64,000 bases of DNA from Parasedimentitalea maritima (GCF_005771405.1 NZ_VAUA01000003.1:62001-126000); one strand, 5' to 3'; counted from the first letter of the stretch, positions 1 to 9,740 are shown. The notes: generated from the letters alone by a model not told the origin. Numbers and translations: made by a program.

Positions 1-111
1 ATACCTTGCCCCAATCATTGCCCTCGTATTGACTGCAACGCTTAGATGCCGATTAAAATCACCTGAAGCTGCCATCTTTCAAATCTGTTTCCCGCCCTTT
101 CCGGACGCCTG

Positions 112-1215
112 TCAATCAGAGCCAAAACAAATGACGGTGCGCCCCTTTTCCCGGTGCGTCACGAGTTTTTGCACTGCGTCCCTGATTGCATCAATTTCAA
201 ACGGAATGGCGGCAGGCACGGGCATTCGAATGTTGTGCTCCAGCAATTGCTCAACCGCGTCATCTACAACCAATCGGGGGAACTTTGCGCCAAAACTATA
301 CTTTGGCCCGGTGGTGAGACGTGTCACCAGCATGCGCCATCCGATATGCGACATCACCTTGAGGACTGCAGGCCAAGACAGTTTTTCCTCGCCAATGTAC
401 TGACGTGGGCCAACCACCGTTACAAAAGTACCGCTATTTTTAAGGCACCTGAAAGCGCTGGCTTCGATGTCTCGCCCCCCCACGCAGTCAAACACTGCAT
501 CGACAGGGTCATTGCCTGCAGAAAACACCTCGCCGAAATCATCCTTCGTATAATCAACCACCTGGTCAGCGCCGTGGCTGCGAACAAATTCTTCGTTGGC
601 GCCACTGCAGACCGCCGTCACCCGGCAGTTAAGCGATTTGAGATATTGCAAGACCATGACCCCGATCGCTCCGGAGGCGCCAACCACGACACAATTGTCG
701 CCCGCATTCACCTTAGCAAACCCAATTGCGCCCCAAGACACGCAGGCCGCCATAACCGCAGCTGCTGCCTCTACATGCGACAGTTGATCCGGTTTGTGCA
801 TGATCCATTTTTCATCAAAGCACTGGTAAGTTGCCCAAGATCCGGCCTGCGGATATTCCGACGGAATTATGATGACGTCATCACCAATTTTGAAGTTTTC
901 AGCCCCCTCACCCAGCCCGACAATCGTGCCCGTTGCGCAGGACCCAATCCGCGCCGGATTGGCTTTGGACACGTTCTTTGGGCCATAAAACCGGCCAAGG
1001 GCAGTTCCCTGCGCAGCATATATTTCGTCAACATGCATCGAAGAGGCTGCAATTCTGACGGTCACTTCCCCCTTGGCAGGGCGCGGTGTAGGCATCTGTA
1101 GCATTTGTAATTCGCGGGCGACCTGGCCAATCGCGGGATCGTTCACCATCCCCACGGCCTGCATTTCAGCTGCATCGTTGTAGGCATCGACCAAAGGCTT
1201 GATGTGGTCTTCCAT
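112..1215 (-). CDS. Zinc-independent MDR-family quinone oxidoreductase / enoyl reductase-like protein
   Basis: This is a 367-residue member of the medium-chain dehydrogenase/reductase superfamily. A GroES-like domain covers roughly residues 45-140. The Rossmann fold follows, with the nucleotide-binding stretch VVVGASGAIGVM at residues 176-187. The cysteine/histidine pattern of the zinc-dependent alcohol dehydrogenases is not visible, which points to the quinone oxidoreductase or acyl-CoA reductase branch using NADPH. The substrate cannot be told from sequence. The ATG at 1215 is preceded by a purine-rich AGAGAG. The gene stands apart from the GNAT pair on its 5' side. The family call is confident; the exact reaction is unknown. 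Confidence 0.85.
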   Translation of the reverse strand: MEDHIKPLVDAYNDAAEMQAVGMVNDPAIGQVARELQMLQMPTPRPAKGEVTVRIAASSMHVDEIYAAQGTALGRFYGPKNVSKANPARIGSCATGTIVGLGEGAENFKIGDDVIIIPSEYPQAGSWATYQCFDEKWIMHKPDQLSHVEAAAAVMAACVSWGAIGFAKVNAGDNCVVVGASGAIGVMVLQYLKSLNCRVTAVCSGANEEFVRSHGADQVVDYTKDDFGEVFSAGNDPVDAVFDCVGGRDIEASAFRCLKNSGTFVTVVGPRQYIGEEKLSWPAVLKVMSHIGWRMLVTRLTTGPKYSFGAKFPRLVVDDAVEQLLEHNIRMPVPAAIPFEIDAIRDAVQKLVTHREKGRTVICFGSD

Positions 1216-1302
1216 TTACGTCTCTCTGGTTTTTCCGCTTTGACACAAAATGAGATGAAGTTGTTGGACTTGGTACTCTGGTTGAGGTCTGCAGGCCGGA
1301 AT

Positions 1303-1521
1303 CTACTCCCCTGCCTCAATCATTTCACGCACCTTCACCGCTTTTTCAAAATGATCCAGCGCATGCGTTTCGATCCACCATGTCGCTGCCTCCATCAGCA
1401 GCTCGGGATTGTCATTTTTGTTGGCAAAGAAGGCGTAGAAGGACAGCCCTACCCCCTCGCCCTTGGCGGCGATCTTCTTGTTACAGATCTCAATCGCTTT
1501 GGCACGCAAACTGGCTCGCAT
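1303..1521 (-). CDS. Small conserved hypothetical protein (72 aa)
   Basis: This is a 72-residue soluble protein rich in Lys, Ala and Glu, without a signal peptide or membrane segment. Its start codon (1519-1521) directly abuts the stop codon of the acetyltransferase gene upstream (TAG at 1522-1524), so the two are almost certainly co-transcribed and translationally coupled. The run YAFFANKNDNPELLMEA and a predicted helical C-terminus are the only recognisable features. I do not recognise the family with confidence and assign no function. Confidence 0.7.
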   Translation of the reverse strand: MRASLRAKAIEICNKKIAAKGEGVGLSFYAFFANKNDNPELLMEAATWWIETHALDHFEKAVKVREMIEAGE

Positions 1522-2061
1522 CTATGTCGTTTCCTTTTCTTCCCAATCGGAACTGGTCAACCTGAAGCACATCCAGCGCGCAGCACCGGTGCCCAAATCC
1601 AGTTCCTCTTCGCCCATGTTGACAGCCCCCAGTTTGGCGGTGGCCTTTTGGGAGCGGATGTTTGTCGGATCGATGTGAAACCAGACCTCGGGCCGGAATT
1701 TGAACACATGACCCATCATTAGTGATTTCAGTTCAGCATTCACAGTGCCGCCCCAACAGGCGCGCTCCAGAAAGGTATAGCCGATCGAAATGTCCTGATC
1801 CGATGTGGGGGCCTCGTAATAGCGCGAGCAGCCGATGACCTTACCTGTACTTTTTTCCAGCACAACAACTGTTGCCTCAGTTGCAAGCAGCATATCGAAA
1901 TATGGCCTGAAGACTTCCTTTTCGTGGCGATCCTTGGCCGGGTGCCCCGCCCAAACCAAGGGATCACTTGCGGCCAGATACAAGCCGTCAAAATCATCCG
2001 CCTTTAGCGGGCGAACAACCAGCGTTTCACCAATTATGTAAGGTTGGAAGTCAAAATCCAT
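1522..2061 (-). CDS. GNAT-family N-acetyltransferase (RimJ/RimL-like)
   Basis: This 179-residue GNAT acetyltransferase transfers an acetyl group from acetyl-CoA to an amine of an unknown acceptor. The RimJ/RimL-type pattern is visible: TLVVRPLKADDFDGLYLAA near the N-terminus, IGCSRYY on a central strand, then IGYTFLERACWGG followed by NAELKSLMMGHVF, which is the acetyl-CoA-binding helix region of this subgroup. It is followed without a gap by the 72-residue hypothetical gene, so the two form a small operon on the minus strand. The family assignment is strong; whether the acceptor is a protein N-terminus or a small molecule cannot be read from the sequence. Confidence 0.85.
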   Translation of the reverse strand: MDFDFQPYIIGETLVVRPLKADDFDGLYLAASDPLVWAGHPAKDRHEKEVFRPYFDMLLATEATVVVLEKSTGKVIGCSRYYEAPTSDQDISIGYTFLERACWGGTVNAELKSLMMGHVFKFRPEVWFHIDPTNIRSQKATAKLGAVNMGEEELDLGTGAARWMCFRLTSSDWEEKETT

Positions 2062-2121
2062 GTCTCAATCCACTTCTTACAAACTGCGACCGTTGTATAA
2101 CCAAAGTCGTTTTTCAGAGCG

Positions 2122-2724
2122 TTACGCGCTGGCGTTAAACTCGCCCAGCCGGGCCACATAACGGGCCAGCGTGTCAATCTCGAGGTTGATCTGTGCTCCC
2201 AGCTTGACGTCCCCCCAGGTGGTCACCTCTTTGGTGTGGGGGATAAAATTGATGTCAAAGTCGCAGCCCCGCACGTCGTTCACCGTCAGCGAGGTACCGT
2301 TCAGCGCAACGGAGCCTTTAGGGGCAATGAATTTGGCCAGAGCTTCGGGTGCGCGCAAAGTGACACGGGTGCTGTCGCCTGTTTCAACCATCTCGACCAC
2401 TTCGGCGACGCCATCGACATGGCCTGACACGATATGACCGCCCAATTCGTCGCCCACTTTCAAGGCACGTTCCAGATTGATACGTTTACCAGCATGCCAA
2501 CCATTGCGGCCAATATTGGTCTTTGACACGCTCTCAGCCGAGATCTGCACGTCGTACCAATCCTCACCCAGTGCGATCACTGTCAGGCACACACCATCGC
2601 TGGCAATTGATGCCCCTATATCGATGCTCTCTGTGTCATATCCCGTACGGATCCGCGCCCGCAGGTCGCCCTTTTGCTCGAGCTCGACAATGGTGCCGAC
2701 GTCAGTGATGATACCTGTGAACAT
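2122..2724 (-). CDS. ribE: Riboflavin synthase, alpha subunit type
   Basis: Riboflavin synthase dismutates two 6,7-dimethyl-8-ribityllumazine molecules into riboflavin and a pyrimidinedione. The protein has the expected length (200 residues) and opens with the invariant MFTGIITDVG. Two lumazine-binding repeats are seen: the first carries SDGVCLTV and the second NGTSLTVNDV, with HIVSGHVDGV between them. ribD (8124-9224) lies only 5 kb away on the same strand, but the capsule genes intervene, so the riboflavin genes are split here. The ATG at 2724 fixes the N-terminus. No FMN riboswitch is seen upstream. Confidence 0.95.
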   Translation of the reverse strand: MFTGIITDVGTIVELEQKGDLRARIRTGYDTESIDIGASIASDGVCLTVIALGEDWYDVQISAESVSKTNIGRNGWHAGKRINLERALKVGDELGGHIVSGHVDGVAEVVEMVETGDSTRVTLRAPEALAKFIAPKGSVALNGTSLTVNDVRGCDFDINFIPHTKEVTTWGDVKLGAQINLEIDTLARYVARLGEFNASA

Positions 2725-2882
2725 GGCGTGCCCCTTGATGGTCTGAAACTATATTCGAAACAGGTAGTCAGTGCGCCACAGCTGCACAAGCCCAGATCAT
2801 CCTCCACTTGCCAACCGCCCTGCCCCGGACTTAGTTTCGCCGCAGTGATGCGTTAACCATTGTGTTATTCCGCAGGGCTAAT

Positions 2883-4187
2883 ATGAGTGCCAATATGCCG
2901 ACACCAAGCGACACCAACCGCGTTTTTTTGTTCCTGCAGGGACCACACGGGCCGTTTTTTAATGCGCTTGGCAAAATGTTGCGCGCTGCCGGATGTGATG
3001 TCTGGCGGGTCGGGTTTAATGCCGGGGATCGCGCTTTTTGGTTTCATCCCGCCAGCTATATCCCTTTTCGTGGCACCCCAGAAGACTGGGAACAGACGCT
3101 AGAAGATCTGTTCGAAAACCGCCAAGTCACCGATATAGTCCTCTATGGCGACACGCGCCCCATTCATGCGCAGGCTGTTGATCAGGCCAAGGCCCGCGGT
3201 ATTCGCGTACATGTGTTTGAAGAAGGCTATTTGCGCCCCTACTGGGTCACCTACGAACGTGGTGGATCAAACGGCAATTCAAAGCTGATGAACATGTCGA
3301 TCGAAGACATGCAGCAGGCACTGGAACTGTCGGATATGGAGGCCCCACTGCCGCCGTCGCATTGGGGTGACATGCGCCAACACGTTTTCTACGGGGCGCT
3401 ATACCACTGGTTTGTGATGTTCAGAAACGGCGACTACCGCAATTTCAAACCTCATCGGTCCATCCCTGTGACCAAAGAATTTCAACTCTATCTGAAACGC
3501 CTGCTGTTGATGCCTGTGCTGGCGGTCCAGCGCCGCCTTGCCACCTGGCGCATCCGCAGCGGTGGATTTCCCTATCATCTTGCCCTGCTGCAACTGGAGC
3601 ATGACAGCTCGTTCCAAAAACACTCACCGTTTTCCACCATGAACGAGTTTTTGAGCGAAATCATCGAAGGCTTTGCCAAAGGCGCCCCGCGGCATCATCA
3701 TCTGGTGGTCAAAGCACATCCGCTGGAAGACGGACGGGTGCCGCTACGCCGTGAGGTCAAACGGTTGGCGCGCGAACAGGGCCTTTCTGACAGGGTTCAC
3801 TATGTGCGGGGGGGCAAGCTGGCACAGCTTCTGAACGAAGCCCGAACCGCTGTGACGGTGAATTCGACCGCAGGTCAGCAGGTCTTGTGGCGCGGCATTC
3901 CGCTGAAGGTGTTTGGACAGGCTGTCTATGCCAAGCCACAGTTTGTTTCGACCCAGGCCCTTCCAGATTTTTTCGCTGCGGCATCGCGCCCAGACAACCG
4001 CGCTTACAAGGATTATCGACGGTATTTGCTGGAAACCTCGCAGCTTCCGGGTGGTTTTTATTCGCGTAAAGGACGCCGCCAACTGATGCGTCAGGTGGTC
4101 GACATGATGCTAAGTGGCGACGATCCCTACGACGCCTTGAGATCAGGCACCGCGGCCCCGCGGCAACAGTTGCATGCGGTGAACTAA
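2883..4187 (+). CDS. kpsS: KpsS/LipB-family capsular polysaccharide biosynthesis (Kdo transferase) protein
   Basis: KpsS-type enzymes add beta-Kdo to a lipid to start the linker on which group 2 capsules are exported. The protein (434 residues from ATG 2883) has the family features: an N-terminal FLFLQGPHGPFF segment, GDTRPIHAQAV, the EEGYLRPYWVT box, a KAHPLEDGR motif and the C-terminal TVNSTAGQQVLWRGIPLKVF. I chose ATG 2883, preceded by GCAGGGCTAAT, rather than the upstream in-frame GTG at 2862. It is followed by the export lipoprotein and kpsC on the same strand, so the three genes probably build the lipid anchor of a capsule or surface polysaccharide. Confidence 0.88.
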   Translation: MSANMPTPSDTNRVFLFLQGPHGPFFNALGKMLRAAGCDVWRVGFNAGDRAFWFHPASYIPFRGTPEDWEQTLEDLFENRQVTDIVLYGDTRPIHAQAVDQAKARGIRVHVFEEGYLRPYWVTYERGGSNGNSKLMNMSIEDMQQALELSDMEAPLPPSHWGDMRQHVFYGALYHWFVMFRNGDYRNFKPHRSIPVTKEFQLYLKRLLLMPVLAVQRRLATWRIRSGGFPYHLALLQLEHDSSFQKHSPFSTMNEFLSEIIEGFAKGAPRHHHLVVKAHPLEDGRVPLRREVKRLAREQGLSDRVHYVRGGKLAQLLNEARTAVTVNSTAGQQVLWRGIPLKVFGQAVYAKPQFVSTQALPDFFAAASRPDNRAYKDYRRYLLETSQLPGGFYSRKGRRQLMRQVVDMMLSGDDPYDALRSGTAAPRQQLHAVN

Positions 4188-4285
4188 GTCGTATCAGTTG
4201 CAGCACTGGATTTTTGTTCTGCATTACGCTAGTTTGACAAAAAAAGACCTGAGGCAGAACAATAATAGGTCGAGGAGACCGAGCA

Positions 4286-5419
4286 GTGAATTCCGTTCCC
4301 TTTCGGTGGGCACGCCCCATCGCTATGCTGGCCGCGCTTACGCTTGCTGCCTCGTGCAGTCTGCCCAAAGTTGGCCCCAACAAGCGTGAAATTTTTGCCG
4401 GATCGGTGCAAAAAGAGGGTGATGCCTTTATTGTATCAGTAAATGATCGGGTGACCCGCGCCACAGCTGTGGTCCCTGCCCTTGGCTTTTCCAATGGGTT
4501 CCAATCTGCCGGGCAGCTGACATCAGACACTATTCGCCCCGGCGATGTCCTGGGTCTGACGATCTGGGAAAACGTTGATGACGGGCTGCTGGCCGGCGAA
4601 GCCACAAATTCAACAGTTCTGGAAGAAGTCCAGGTCGACAGTGCCGGATTTATCTTTGTGCCTTATGCAGGCCGCGTGCGTGCATCGGGCAATACGCCGG
4701 ATCAATTGCGTGAAACCATCACCACCAAGCTGGAAGACCAGACCCCGGACCCACAGGTGCAGGTGCGTCGTCTGGCCGGTGATGGCTCAACCGTCAGCCT
4801 GATTGGTGCCGTTGGTGCACAGGGCGTCTACCCAATCGAACGTCCGACCCGGACACTGGCCACCATGCTGGCCAACGCTGGCGGTGTGGCGATCCAACCA
4901 GATATCGCTCAGGTCACAGTGATCCGTGGCAATGAAAGCGGCAAAATCTGGTTCCAAGATTTGTATGATCACCCAGAGCTGGACATAGCACTGCGCGGTG
5001 GCGACCGGATTCTGGTCGAAGAAGACACCCGTGCCTTCACTGCATTGGGGGCAACCAGTGCGCAAGCCCGTGTTCGGTTTGAAAGCCAGGATCTGTCAGC
5101 CCTTGAGGCAATTGCCCAGGTCGGCGGCCTGATCTCCACCGCCTCTGATCCCACTGGCGTATTTGTGTTCCGCAATGAACCAGCCGAAATTGCAGGTCAG
5201 GTCCTGGGCCGTGATGATCTGGAGGGGGCACAGCGCATGGTCTATGTGTTAAACCTGACCCAACCCAACGGGTTGTTCATCGCCCGTGACTTTGTCATTC
5301 GCGACGATGACACGCTCTATGTAACCGAGGCTCCATATGCGCAGTGGACGAAGACCATCTCGCTGCTAGCCGCACCACTGACGCCACTGGCAAACGTCAA
5401 TACTCTGTTCGGCGGCTAA
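4286..5419 (+). CDS. Polysaccharide export outer-membrane lipoprotein (Wza/KpsD/BexD-like)
   Basis: This is a 377-residue outer-membrane export lipoprotein. A signal peptide ends in a lipobox LAASC, with the lipidated Cys at residue 24. A polysaccharide-export (PES) domain follows (around TIRPGDVLGLTIWENVDDG), then two SLBB-like repeats (VSLIGAVGAQGVYPI and the region around GGLISTASDPTGVFVFRN). Proteins of this family form the multimeric channel that passes capsule through the outer membrane. It lies between kpsS and kpsC with short gaps, so one operon is likely. The ABC transporter (KpsM/T) and KpsE partners are not in the window. The length matches the group 2 capsule BexD/CtrA type. Confidence 0.88.
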   Translation: MNSVPFRWARPIAMLAALTLAASCSLPKVGPNKREIFAGSVQKEGDAFIVSVNDRVTRATAVVPALGFSNGFQSAGQLTSDTIRPGDVLGLTIWENVDDGLLAGEATNSTVLEEVQVDSAGFIFVPYAGRVRASGNTPDQLRETITTKLEDQTPDPQVQVRRLAGDGSTVSLIGAVGAQGVYPIERPTRTLATMLANAGGVAIQPDIAQVTVIRGNESGKIWFQDLYDHPELDIALRGGDRILVEEDTRAFTALGATSAQARVRFESQDLSALEAIAQVGGLISTASDPTGVFVFRNEPAEIAGQVLGRDDLEGAQRMVYVLNLTQPNGLFIARDFVIRDDDTLYVTEAPYAQWTKTISLLAAPLTPLANVNTLFGG

Positions 5420-5424
5420 CACCG

Positions 5425-7437
5425 ATGACCCGTCTTGACGACAGACATCAGGCCGGGGGCAAACGCTCCCGGTTGTTTGTTTATAACGGCGGATTCGTCA
5501 GGCAAAAACGACTACGCCGAATCCTGAAACTGGCGGGTTATGATATCCGGCTCGGACTTCCCGGCCCTGAAGATCTGGTTGGCATCTGGGGCAATTCCCC
5601 TACCGCCCACCGTGGACGGACCGTCGCCAAAAGACGCGAGGTAGGGCTGCTAAGGGTTGAAGACGCCTTTTTACGGTCCATCCACCCCGGACGCGCCGGT
5701 GAACCACCCGTTGGTCTGCAACTGGACCATTCCGGCGTTCATTTTGATCCGGCAACGCCATCAGATCTGGAACAGCTACTTGCGACCCATCCGCTGGATG
5801 ACAGCGCCCTGATGCGTCGCGCCCGTGATGCGGTGGCGCGCCTGACCGAAGTGCAGCTGAGTAAATACAACGCCTTTGATCCTGCCTCTCCAGCCCCCGA
5901 ACCCGGGTATGTACTGGTGGTTGATCAGGCGCGCGGCGATGCCTCGGTTCGCGCCAGTAACGCGGATAAGGCCCGGTTCCTTGAAATGCTGGTCTTTGCG
6001 CAAGAGGAAAACCCCGGCGCCCGTATTGTCATCAAGACCCACCCGGAAACCGAGCAAGGGTATCGGCCCGGCCACTATGGCCCCGAACAGGCCAACGACC
6101 GTATCACCCTCCTCTCTACGCCTGTCTCCCCTTGGAAGCTACTGGACGGGGCCATCGGCGTTTACACAGTGTCGTCACAAATGGGGTTCGAAGCCATTCT
6201 GGCCGGTCACAAGCCCCGTATTTTTGGGCAACCGTTCTATGCAGGCTGGGGCCTGACACAGGATGAGTTCCCACTGGCACGCCGCCAGCGAAACCTTACC
6301 CGGCAACAGCTTTGTGCCGCCACCATGTTCCTGTACCCTACGTGGTATGATCCGTTTCAGGACCAGCTCTGTGAGCTGGAGACCGTGCTTGATAATCTTG
6401 AAGCTCAAGTTGGTGCCTGGCGGCAAGATCGCCACGGTTGGGCGGCATCTGGGATGCGGCTGTGGAAACGCCGCCCCATGCAAAAAATGTTTGGCCGCGA
6501 GAAAAAGGTTCTGTTCACCGAGGATGTCCACAAGGCGCAGTCCAGCGGCCGCAACTGGATGGTCTGGGCGGGCAAAGCCACCGCGGATCACATCGGTGTC
6601 ACACGGGTCGAAGACGGATTTCTGCGCTCACGCGGTCTGGGCGCCGAACTGGTGCCGCCCTTGTCGCTGGTGACGGATCGCCAAGGCATCTATTACGACC
6701 CCAGCCAGTCGAGTGATCTGGAAGATCTGATTGCCCAACGCACCCGCCTGACCGAAACGCAGGAACGTCGCGCTGAAAACTTGCTGCGCAGTCTGGTCCA
6801 ATCCAGTCTGTCCAAATACAATCTGGGTGGCGATAGCCCGGACCTGCCCGCTGGTCGCCGTATTCTGGTGCCGGGTCAGGTCGAAGATGATGCGTCGATC
6901 CTGACCGGTGCGGGCAAGGTCAAGAACAACCTCGATTTACTGCGTACCACTCGCACAGCGAACCCTGATGCAGTGATCATCTACAAACCGCACCCAGACG
7001 TTGAGGCAGGCCTACGCAACGGCGAGATAGAGGCCGAAGAACTGGCCGATGTCATTGCCACCAAGGCGGATCCGGCTGCGCTATTTGATCATGTGGACGA
7101 GGTCTGGACCATGACCTCTTTGATGGGGTTTGAGGCGCTGCTGCGGGGGGTAAAGGTCACCACACTGGGGGTACCATTTTATGCAGGCTGGGGGCTGACC
7201 CAAGATCTGGGCAAGATCCCCGAACGCCGCAAAGCCCGCCCCGGACTGCTGGGGTTAGTTCATGCGACGCTCATCGACTACCCACGCTATTTTGACCCCG
7301 TCACCGGCCTGCCCTGCCCGGTTGAAGTGGCTGTTCAACGGTTACAAACGGGTGAGATCCCACACCCCGGCGCAGCCAACCGGATTTTATCCAAGTTGCA
7401 GGGCTTGCTGGCCACCTACGCACATATTTGGCGGTAA
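5425..7437 (+). CDS. kpsC: KpsC-like capsular polysaccharide beta-Kdo transferase (two-domain)
   Basis: KpsC elongates the Kdo linker of lipid-anchored capsule. The protein (670 residues from ATG 5425) is a tandem duplication, as known for this family. Motifs occur twice: VEDAFLRSIHPGR and VEDGFLRSRGLG; HFDPATPSDLEQLL and YYDPSQSSDLEDLI; IKTHPETEQG and YKPHPDVEAG; and in both halves a GFEA box ending PFYAGWGLTQD. I chose the ATG five bases after the stop of the export lipoprotein; a longer in-frame opening from 5344 would overlap that gene and adds non-homologous residues. It is probably transcribed with the two upstream genes. Confidence 0.92.
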   Translation: MTRLDDRHQAGGKRSRLFVYNGGFVRQKRLRRILKLAGYDIRLGLPGPEDLVGIWGNSPTAHRGRTVAKRREVGLLRVEDAFLRSIHPGRAGEPPVGLQLDHSGVHFDPATPSDLEQLLATHPLDDSALMRRARDAVARLTEVQLSKYNAFDPASPAPEPGYVLVVDQARGDASVRASNADKARFLEMLVFAQEENPGARIVIKTHPETEQGYRPGHYGPEQANDRITLLSTPVSPWKLLDGAIGVYTVSSQMGFEAILAGHKPRIFGQPFYAGWGLTQDEFPLARRQRNLTRQQLCAATMFLYPTWYDPFQDQLCELETVLDNLEAQVGAWRQDRHGWAASGMRLWKRRPMQKMFGREKKVLFTEDVHKAQSSGRNWMVWAGKATADHIGVTRVEDGFLRSRGLGAELVPPLSLVTDRQGIYYDPSQSSDLEDLIAQRTRLTETQERRAENLLRSLVQSSLSKYNLGGDSPDLPAGRRILVPGQVEDDASILTGAGKVKNNLDLLRTTRTANPDAVIIYKPHPDVEAGLRNGEIEAEELADVIATKADPAALFDHVDEVWTMTSLMGFEALLRGVKVTTLGVPFYAGWGLTQDLGKIPERRKARPGLLGLVHATLIDYPRYFDPVTGLPCPVEVAVQRLQTGEIPHPGAANRILSKLQGLLATYAHIWR

Positions 7438-7521
7438 TGGCCGTGACCATCCAAGCTGTCGACACCCGCCAAGCAAGGGAATGGTTTAAATATTTTTGCT
7501 TGTTAGAGGCCCAATTCAATC

Positions 7522-8013
7522 ATGTTCATCGCACATCTTCCAGCGGGCTATTTGACCGCTAACCTGCTTGCCAGGAAACACAAAAACAGATCTAGTTTGA
7601 TAGCTGTCGGGCTTGTTTGCTCAATTTTGCCAGACTTTGATTTGTTATGGTTCTATCTGGTCGATAACCGGCAAACCGCGCACCACGAGTATTTCTTTCA
7701 CTGGCCATTGTTCTGGTGCTTCCTTGCCTTTGCAACTTGGATTCTGTCTTGGGTTCTGGGGCAAGAACAAATACGACGCTACATTCTGGTAGCACTGACA
7801 TGCTTACTTGTTCACACGCTGCTAGATAGTTTTGCAGCAGAAATTTACTGGCTTAGGCCCTTCTCAGATTTTCACCTCAATGCTGTCGAAGTCCCAGCAA
7901 AATTTGACTGGTGGGTTTGGAGTTTCGTCTTTCACTGGACTTTCGCCGTTGAGATTATCATCTGTTTGGCCGCTGCAATTGTATTTTTGCGCAGAAAGAA
8001 GAACGCGACCTGA
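7522..8013 (+). CDS. Membrane-bound metal-dependent hydrolase-like protein (DUF457/YdjM type)
   Basis: This is a 163-residue inner-membrane protein with about four hydrophobic segments. The N-terminus MFIAHLPAGYLTANLLARK and the following ILPDFDLLWFYLVD contain the histidine/aspartate pattern of the YdjM/DUF457 family, in which HxxH-like and PDxD residues are thought to bind metal. HHEYFFHWPLFW adds two more histidines in the right place. The biological role of the family is poorly known. The gene stands alone, 84 bases after kpsC on the same strand, and could be read through from the capsule operon. It is more AT-rich than its neighbours. Confidence 0.7.
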   Translation: MFIAHLPAGYLTANLLARKHKNRSSLIAVGLVCSILPDFDLLWFYLVDNRQTAHHEYFFHWPLFWCFLAFATWILSWVLGQEQIRRYILVALTCLLVHTLLDSFAAEIYWLRPFSDFHLNAVEVPAKFDWWVWSFVFHWTFAVEIIICLAAAIVFLRRKKNAT

Positions 8014-8123
8014 GATCAGACTGAGATACCGATACGATCAGTTTGGTGCGCACAGCCAAACCAGGCGAAGATCCAAATTTGGGCGCCGTTGTCGCGTTCA
8101 GCCCACCCGTGGATTCTGCCACC

Positions 8124-9224
8124 CTATTTGAGCGCCCGAATCCAGCGATGCTCTATGTCCTGCCCAATCTGACGTGTGCCAACCAACTGAAACTTTGGCG
8201 CTTGCTCCAGGCGGCTCAGCCCAAGCGCACCAATCATTGGCAGACCTTCAGCACCGATACCCAACCCAGCAGTAAAACCTACCAGTTCATCCACCAGATC
8301 ATTGGCCAACAAAGAGGCCGCAAGCGCACCGCCGCCTTCGCAGAATACCCGTGTCAGCCCAGCCCGACCCAATTGCTGCAAGATGTCAGATGCATCCAGC
8401 TGCGTTCCCTGCACCGCACAGGGGATTAATCGGGCGCCTAACCCCTCCCAGGCTCGCAGCCGCTCTGTATCCGCTCCGGGACCATGGCAGAGCCACAGCG
8501 GGATCTCTGTTGCGCTGCGGGCAAGTTGGCTGAGCAGGGGCAGATCCAGATGTCTTGAAATCACAACGCGTGTCGGCTGCTGATCAATCCCCAGATCCCG
8601 CACAGTCAACGAAGGATCGTCTGCCCGCGCGGTGCCCGCCCCGACCATCACCGCATCATGACGCGCGCGCATGGCATGGGTCGCGCGGCGTGCTTCGGGG
8701 CCGGTGATCCATTTGCTTTGGCCGGTTGCAGTTGCAATACGCCCATCAAAACTGCTGGCCAGCTTTAACGTAACAAGGGGGCGCCCCTGCTCGGTTTTCA
8801 AAAAGAAGCCCGCGTGGTCCTGCGCCGCCTGTTCAGCCATCGCGCCAGTTTTAACATCAATCCCAGCCCGGCGAAGGATCTCAAACCCCTGGCCTGCAAC
8901 CCTTGGATCGCTGTCTTCAATAGCAGCCACAACCCGTGTGACACCTGCATCGATCAGGGCCTGCGCACAGGGTGGCGTTTTGCCGTGGTGCGAACAGGGT
9001 TCAAGCGTCACGTATGCAGTAGCCCCCAGCGCCAATCCCCCGGCCTGCGCCAATGCCATGGTTTCAGCATGAGGACGGCCACCCGCCTGTGTCCAGCCAC
9101 GTCCAATGATCCGACCATCCAGAACAACAACACAGCCCACCGCAGGGTTAGGCCAGCATGAGCCCTGCCCTCGCCGCCCCAAGCTAAGGGCCAGCGCCAT
9201 GTATCTGCTGTCAGCGCTGCTCAC
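8124..9224 (-). CDS. ribD: Bifunctional diaminohydroxyphosphoribosylaminopyrimidine deaminase / 5-amino-6-(5-phosphoribosylamino)uracil reductase
   Basis: RibD carries out the second and third steps of riboflavin synthesis. The N-terminal deaminase domain shows the zinc-binding HAE motif (residues 52-54) and [11 protein letters not shown] (76-86). The C-terminal reductase domain (about 150-366) shows [14 protein letters not shown] and [12 protein letters not shown]. The length, 366 residues, is normal. The start is a GTG at 9224 that overlaps the stop of nrdR in a GTGA junction, so translation is coupled. The nrdR-ribD pairing is common in proteobacteria. The C-terminus converges on the plus-strand membrane gene with about 110 bases between. 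Confidence 0.93.
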   Translation of the reverse strand: MSSADSRYMALALSLGRRGQGSCWPNPAVGCVVVLDGRIIGRGWTQAGGRPHAETMALAQAGGLALGATAYVTLEPCSHHGKTPPCAQALIDAGVTRVVAAIEDSDPRVAGQGFEILRRAGIDVKTGAMAEQAAQDHAGFFLKTEQGRPLVTLKLASSFDGRIATATGQSKWITGPEARRATHAMRARHDAVMVGAGTARADDPSLTVRDLGIDQQPTRVVISRHLDLPLLSQLARSATEIPLWLCHGPGADTERLRAWEGLGARLIPCAVQGTQLDASDILQQLGRAGLTRVFCEGGGALAASLLANDLVDELVGFTAGLGIGAEGLPMIGALGLSRLEQAPKFQLVGTRQIGQDIEHRWIRALK

Positions 9225-9688
9225 TCTTCTGGCGGCACATCAGGCCGCAGCTCGTGGACAAAGTCCTCAAAATCATCAGCCGCCTGGAAGTTTTTGTAGA
9301 CACTGGCAAAACGGACATAGGCAACGGTGTCAATCCGGGCCAAAGACTCCATCACAATCTCACCAATACGGCTCGACTGAATGTCGGTATCGCCCATGCT
9401 TTCCAAGCGCCGTACAATACCCGAGATCATCTGATCAATCCGTTCAGGATCAACCGGGCGTTTCTGCATCGAAATACGGATCGAGCGCTCCAGCTTGTCA
9501 CGATCAAAATCTTCGCGTTTCCCCTTGGATTTGATCACCACCAAATCTCGCAGCTGAACCCGTTCGTAGGTGGTGAAACGGCCACCACAGGCCGGGCAAA
9601 ACCGGCGTCGCCGGATCGCTACATGATCCTCGGCCGGGCGAGAGTCTTTGACTTGGGTATCAACATTTCCGCAAAACGGACAGCGCAT
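9221..9688 (-). CDS. nrdR: Transcriptional repressor NrdR
   Basis: NrdR is the ATP/dATP-sensing repressor of ribonucleotide reductase genes. The 155-residue protein opens with MRCPFCGN, and FCPACG completes the CxxC...CxxC zinc ribbon; FTTYERVQL leads into the ATP-cone domain, with [14 protein letters not shown] as a recognisable part. I use ATG 9688, with AAGGGA upstream in GAAGGGAACGATTG, rather than the TTG one codon earlier. The next gene, ribD, overlaps by four bases. A perfect DnaA-box sequence lies about 55 bases upstream of the start. Confidence 0.95.
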   Translation of the reverse strand: MRCPFCGNVDTQVKDSRPAEDHVAIRRRRFCPACGGRFTTYERVQLRDLVVIKSKGKREDFDRDKLERSIRISMQKRPVDPERIDQMISGIVRRLESMGDTDIQSSRIGEIVMESLARIDTVAYVRFASVYKNFQAADDFEDFVHELRPDVPPEE

Positions 9689-9740
9689 CAATCGTTCCCT
9701 TCATCCAATTCGACTATAAATTGTACGCAATTCCGCACAG

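Noticed and set aside
154-1101. Long plus-strand reading frame opposite the MDR oxidoreductase
   Set aside because: It is a shadow of the minus-strand gene; the translated product has no family resemblance and is rich in His, Arg and Cys as expected for an antisense frame.
3757-4605. 282-codon minus-strand frame across kpsS and the export lipoprotein
   Set aside because: It runs antisense to two clear genes and across their intergenic region; no domain is recognisable.
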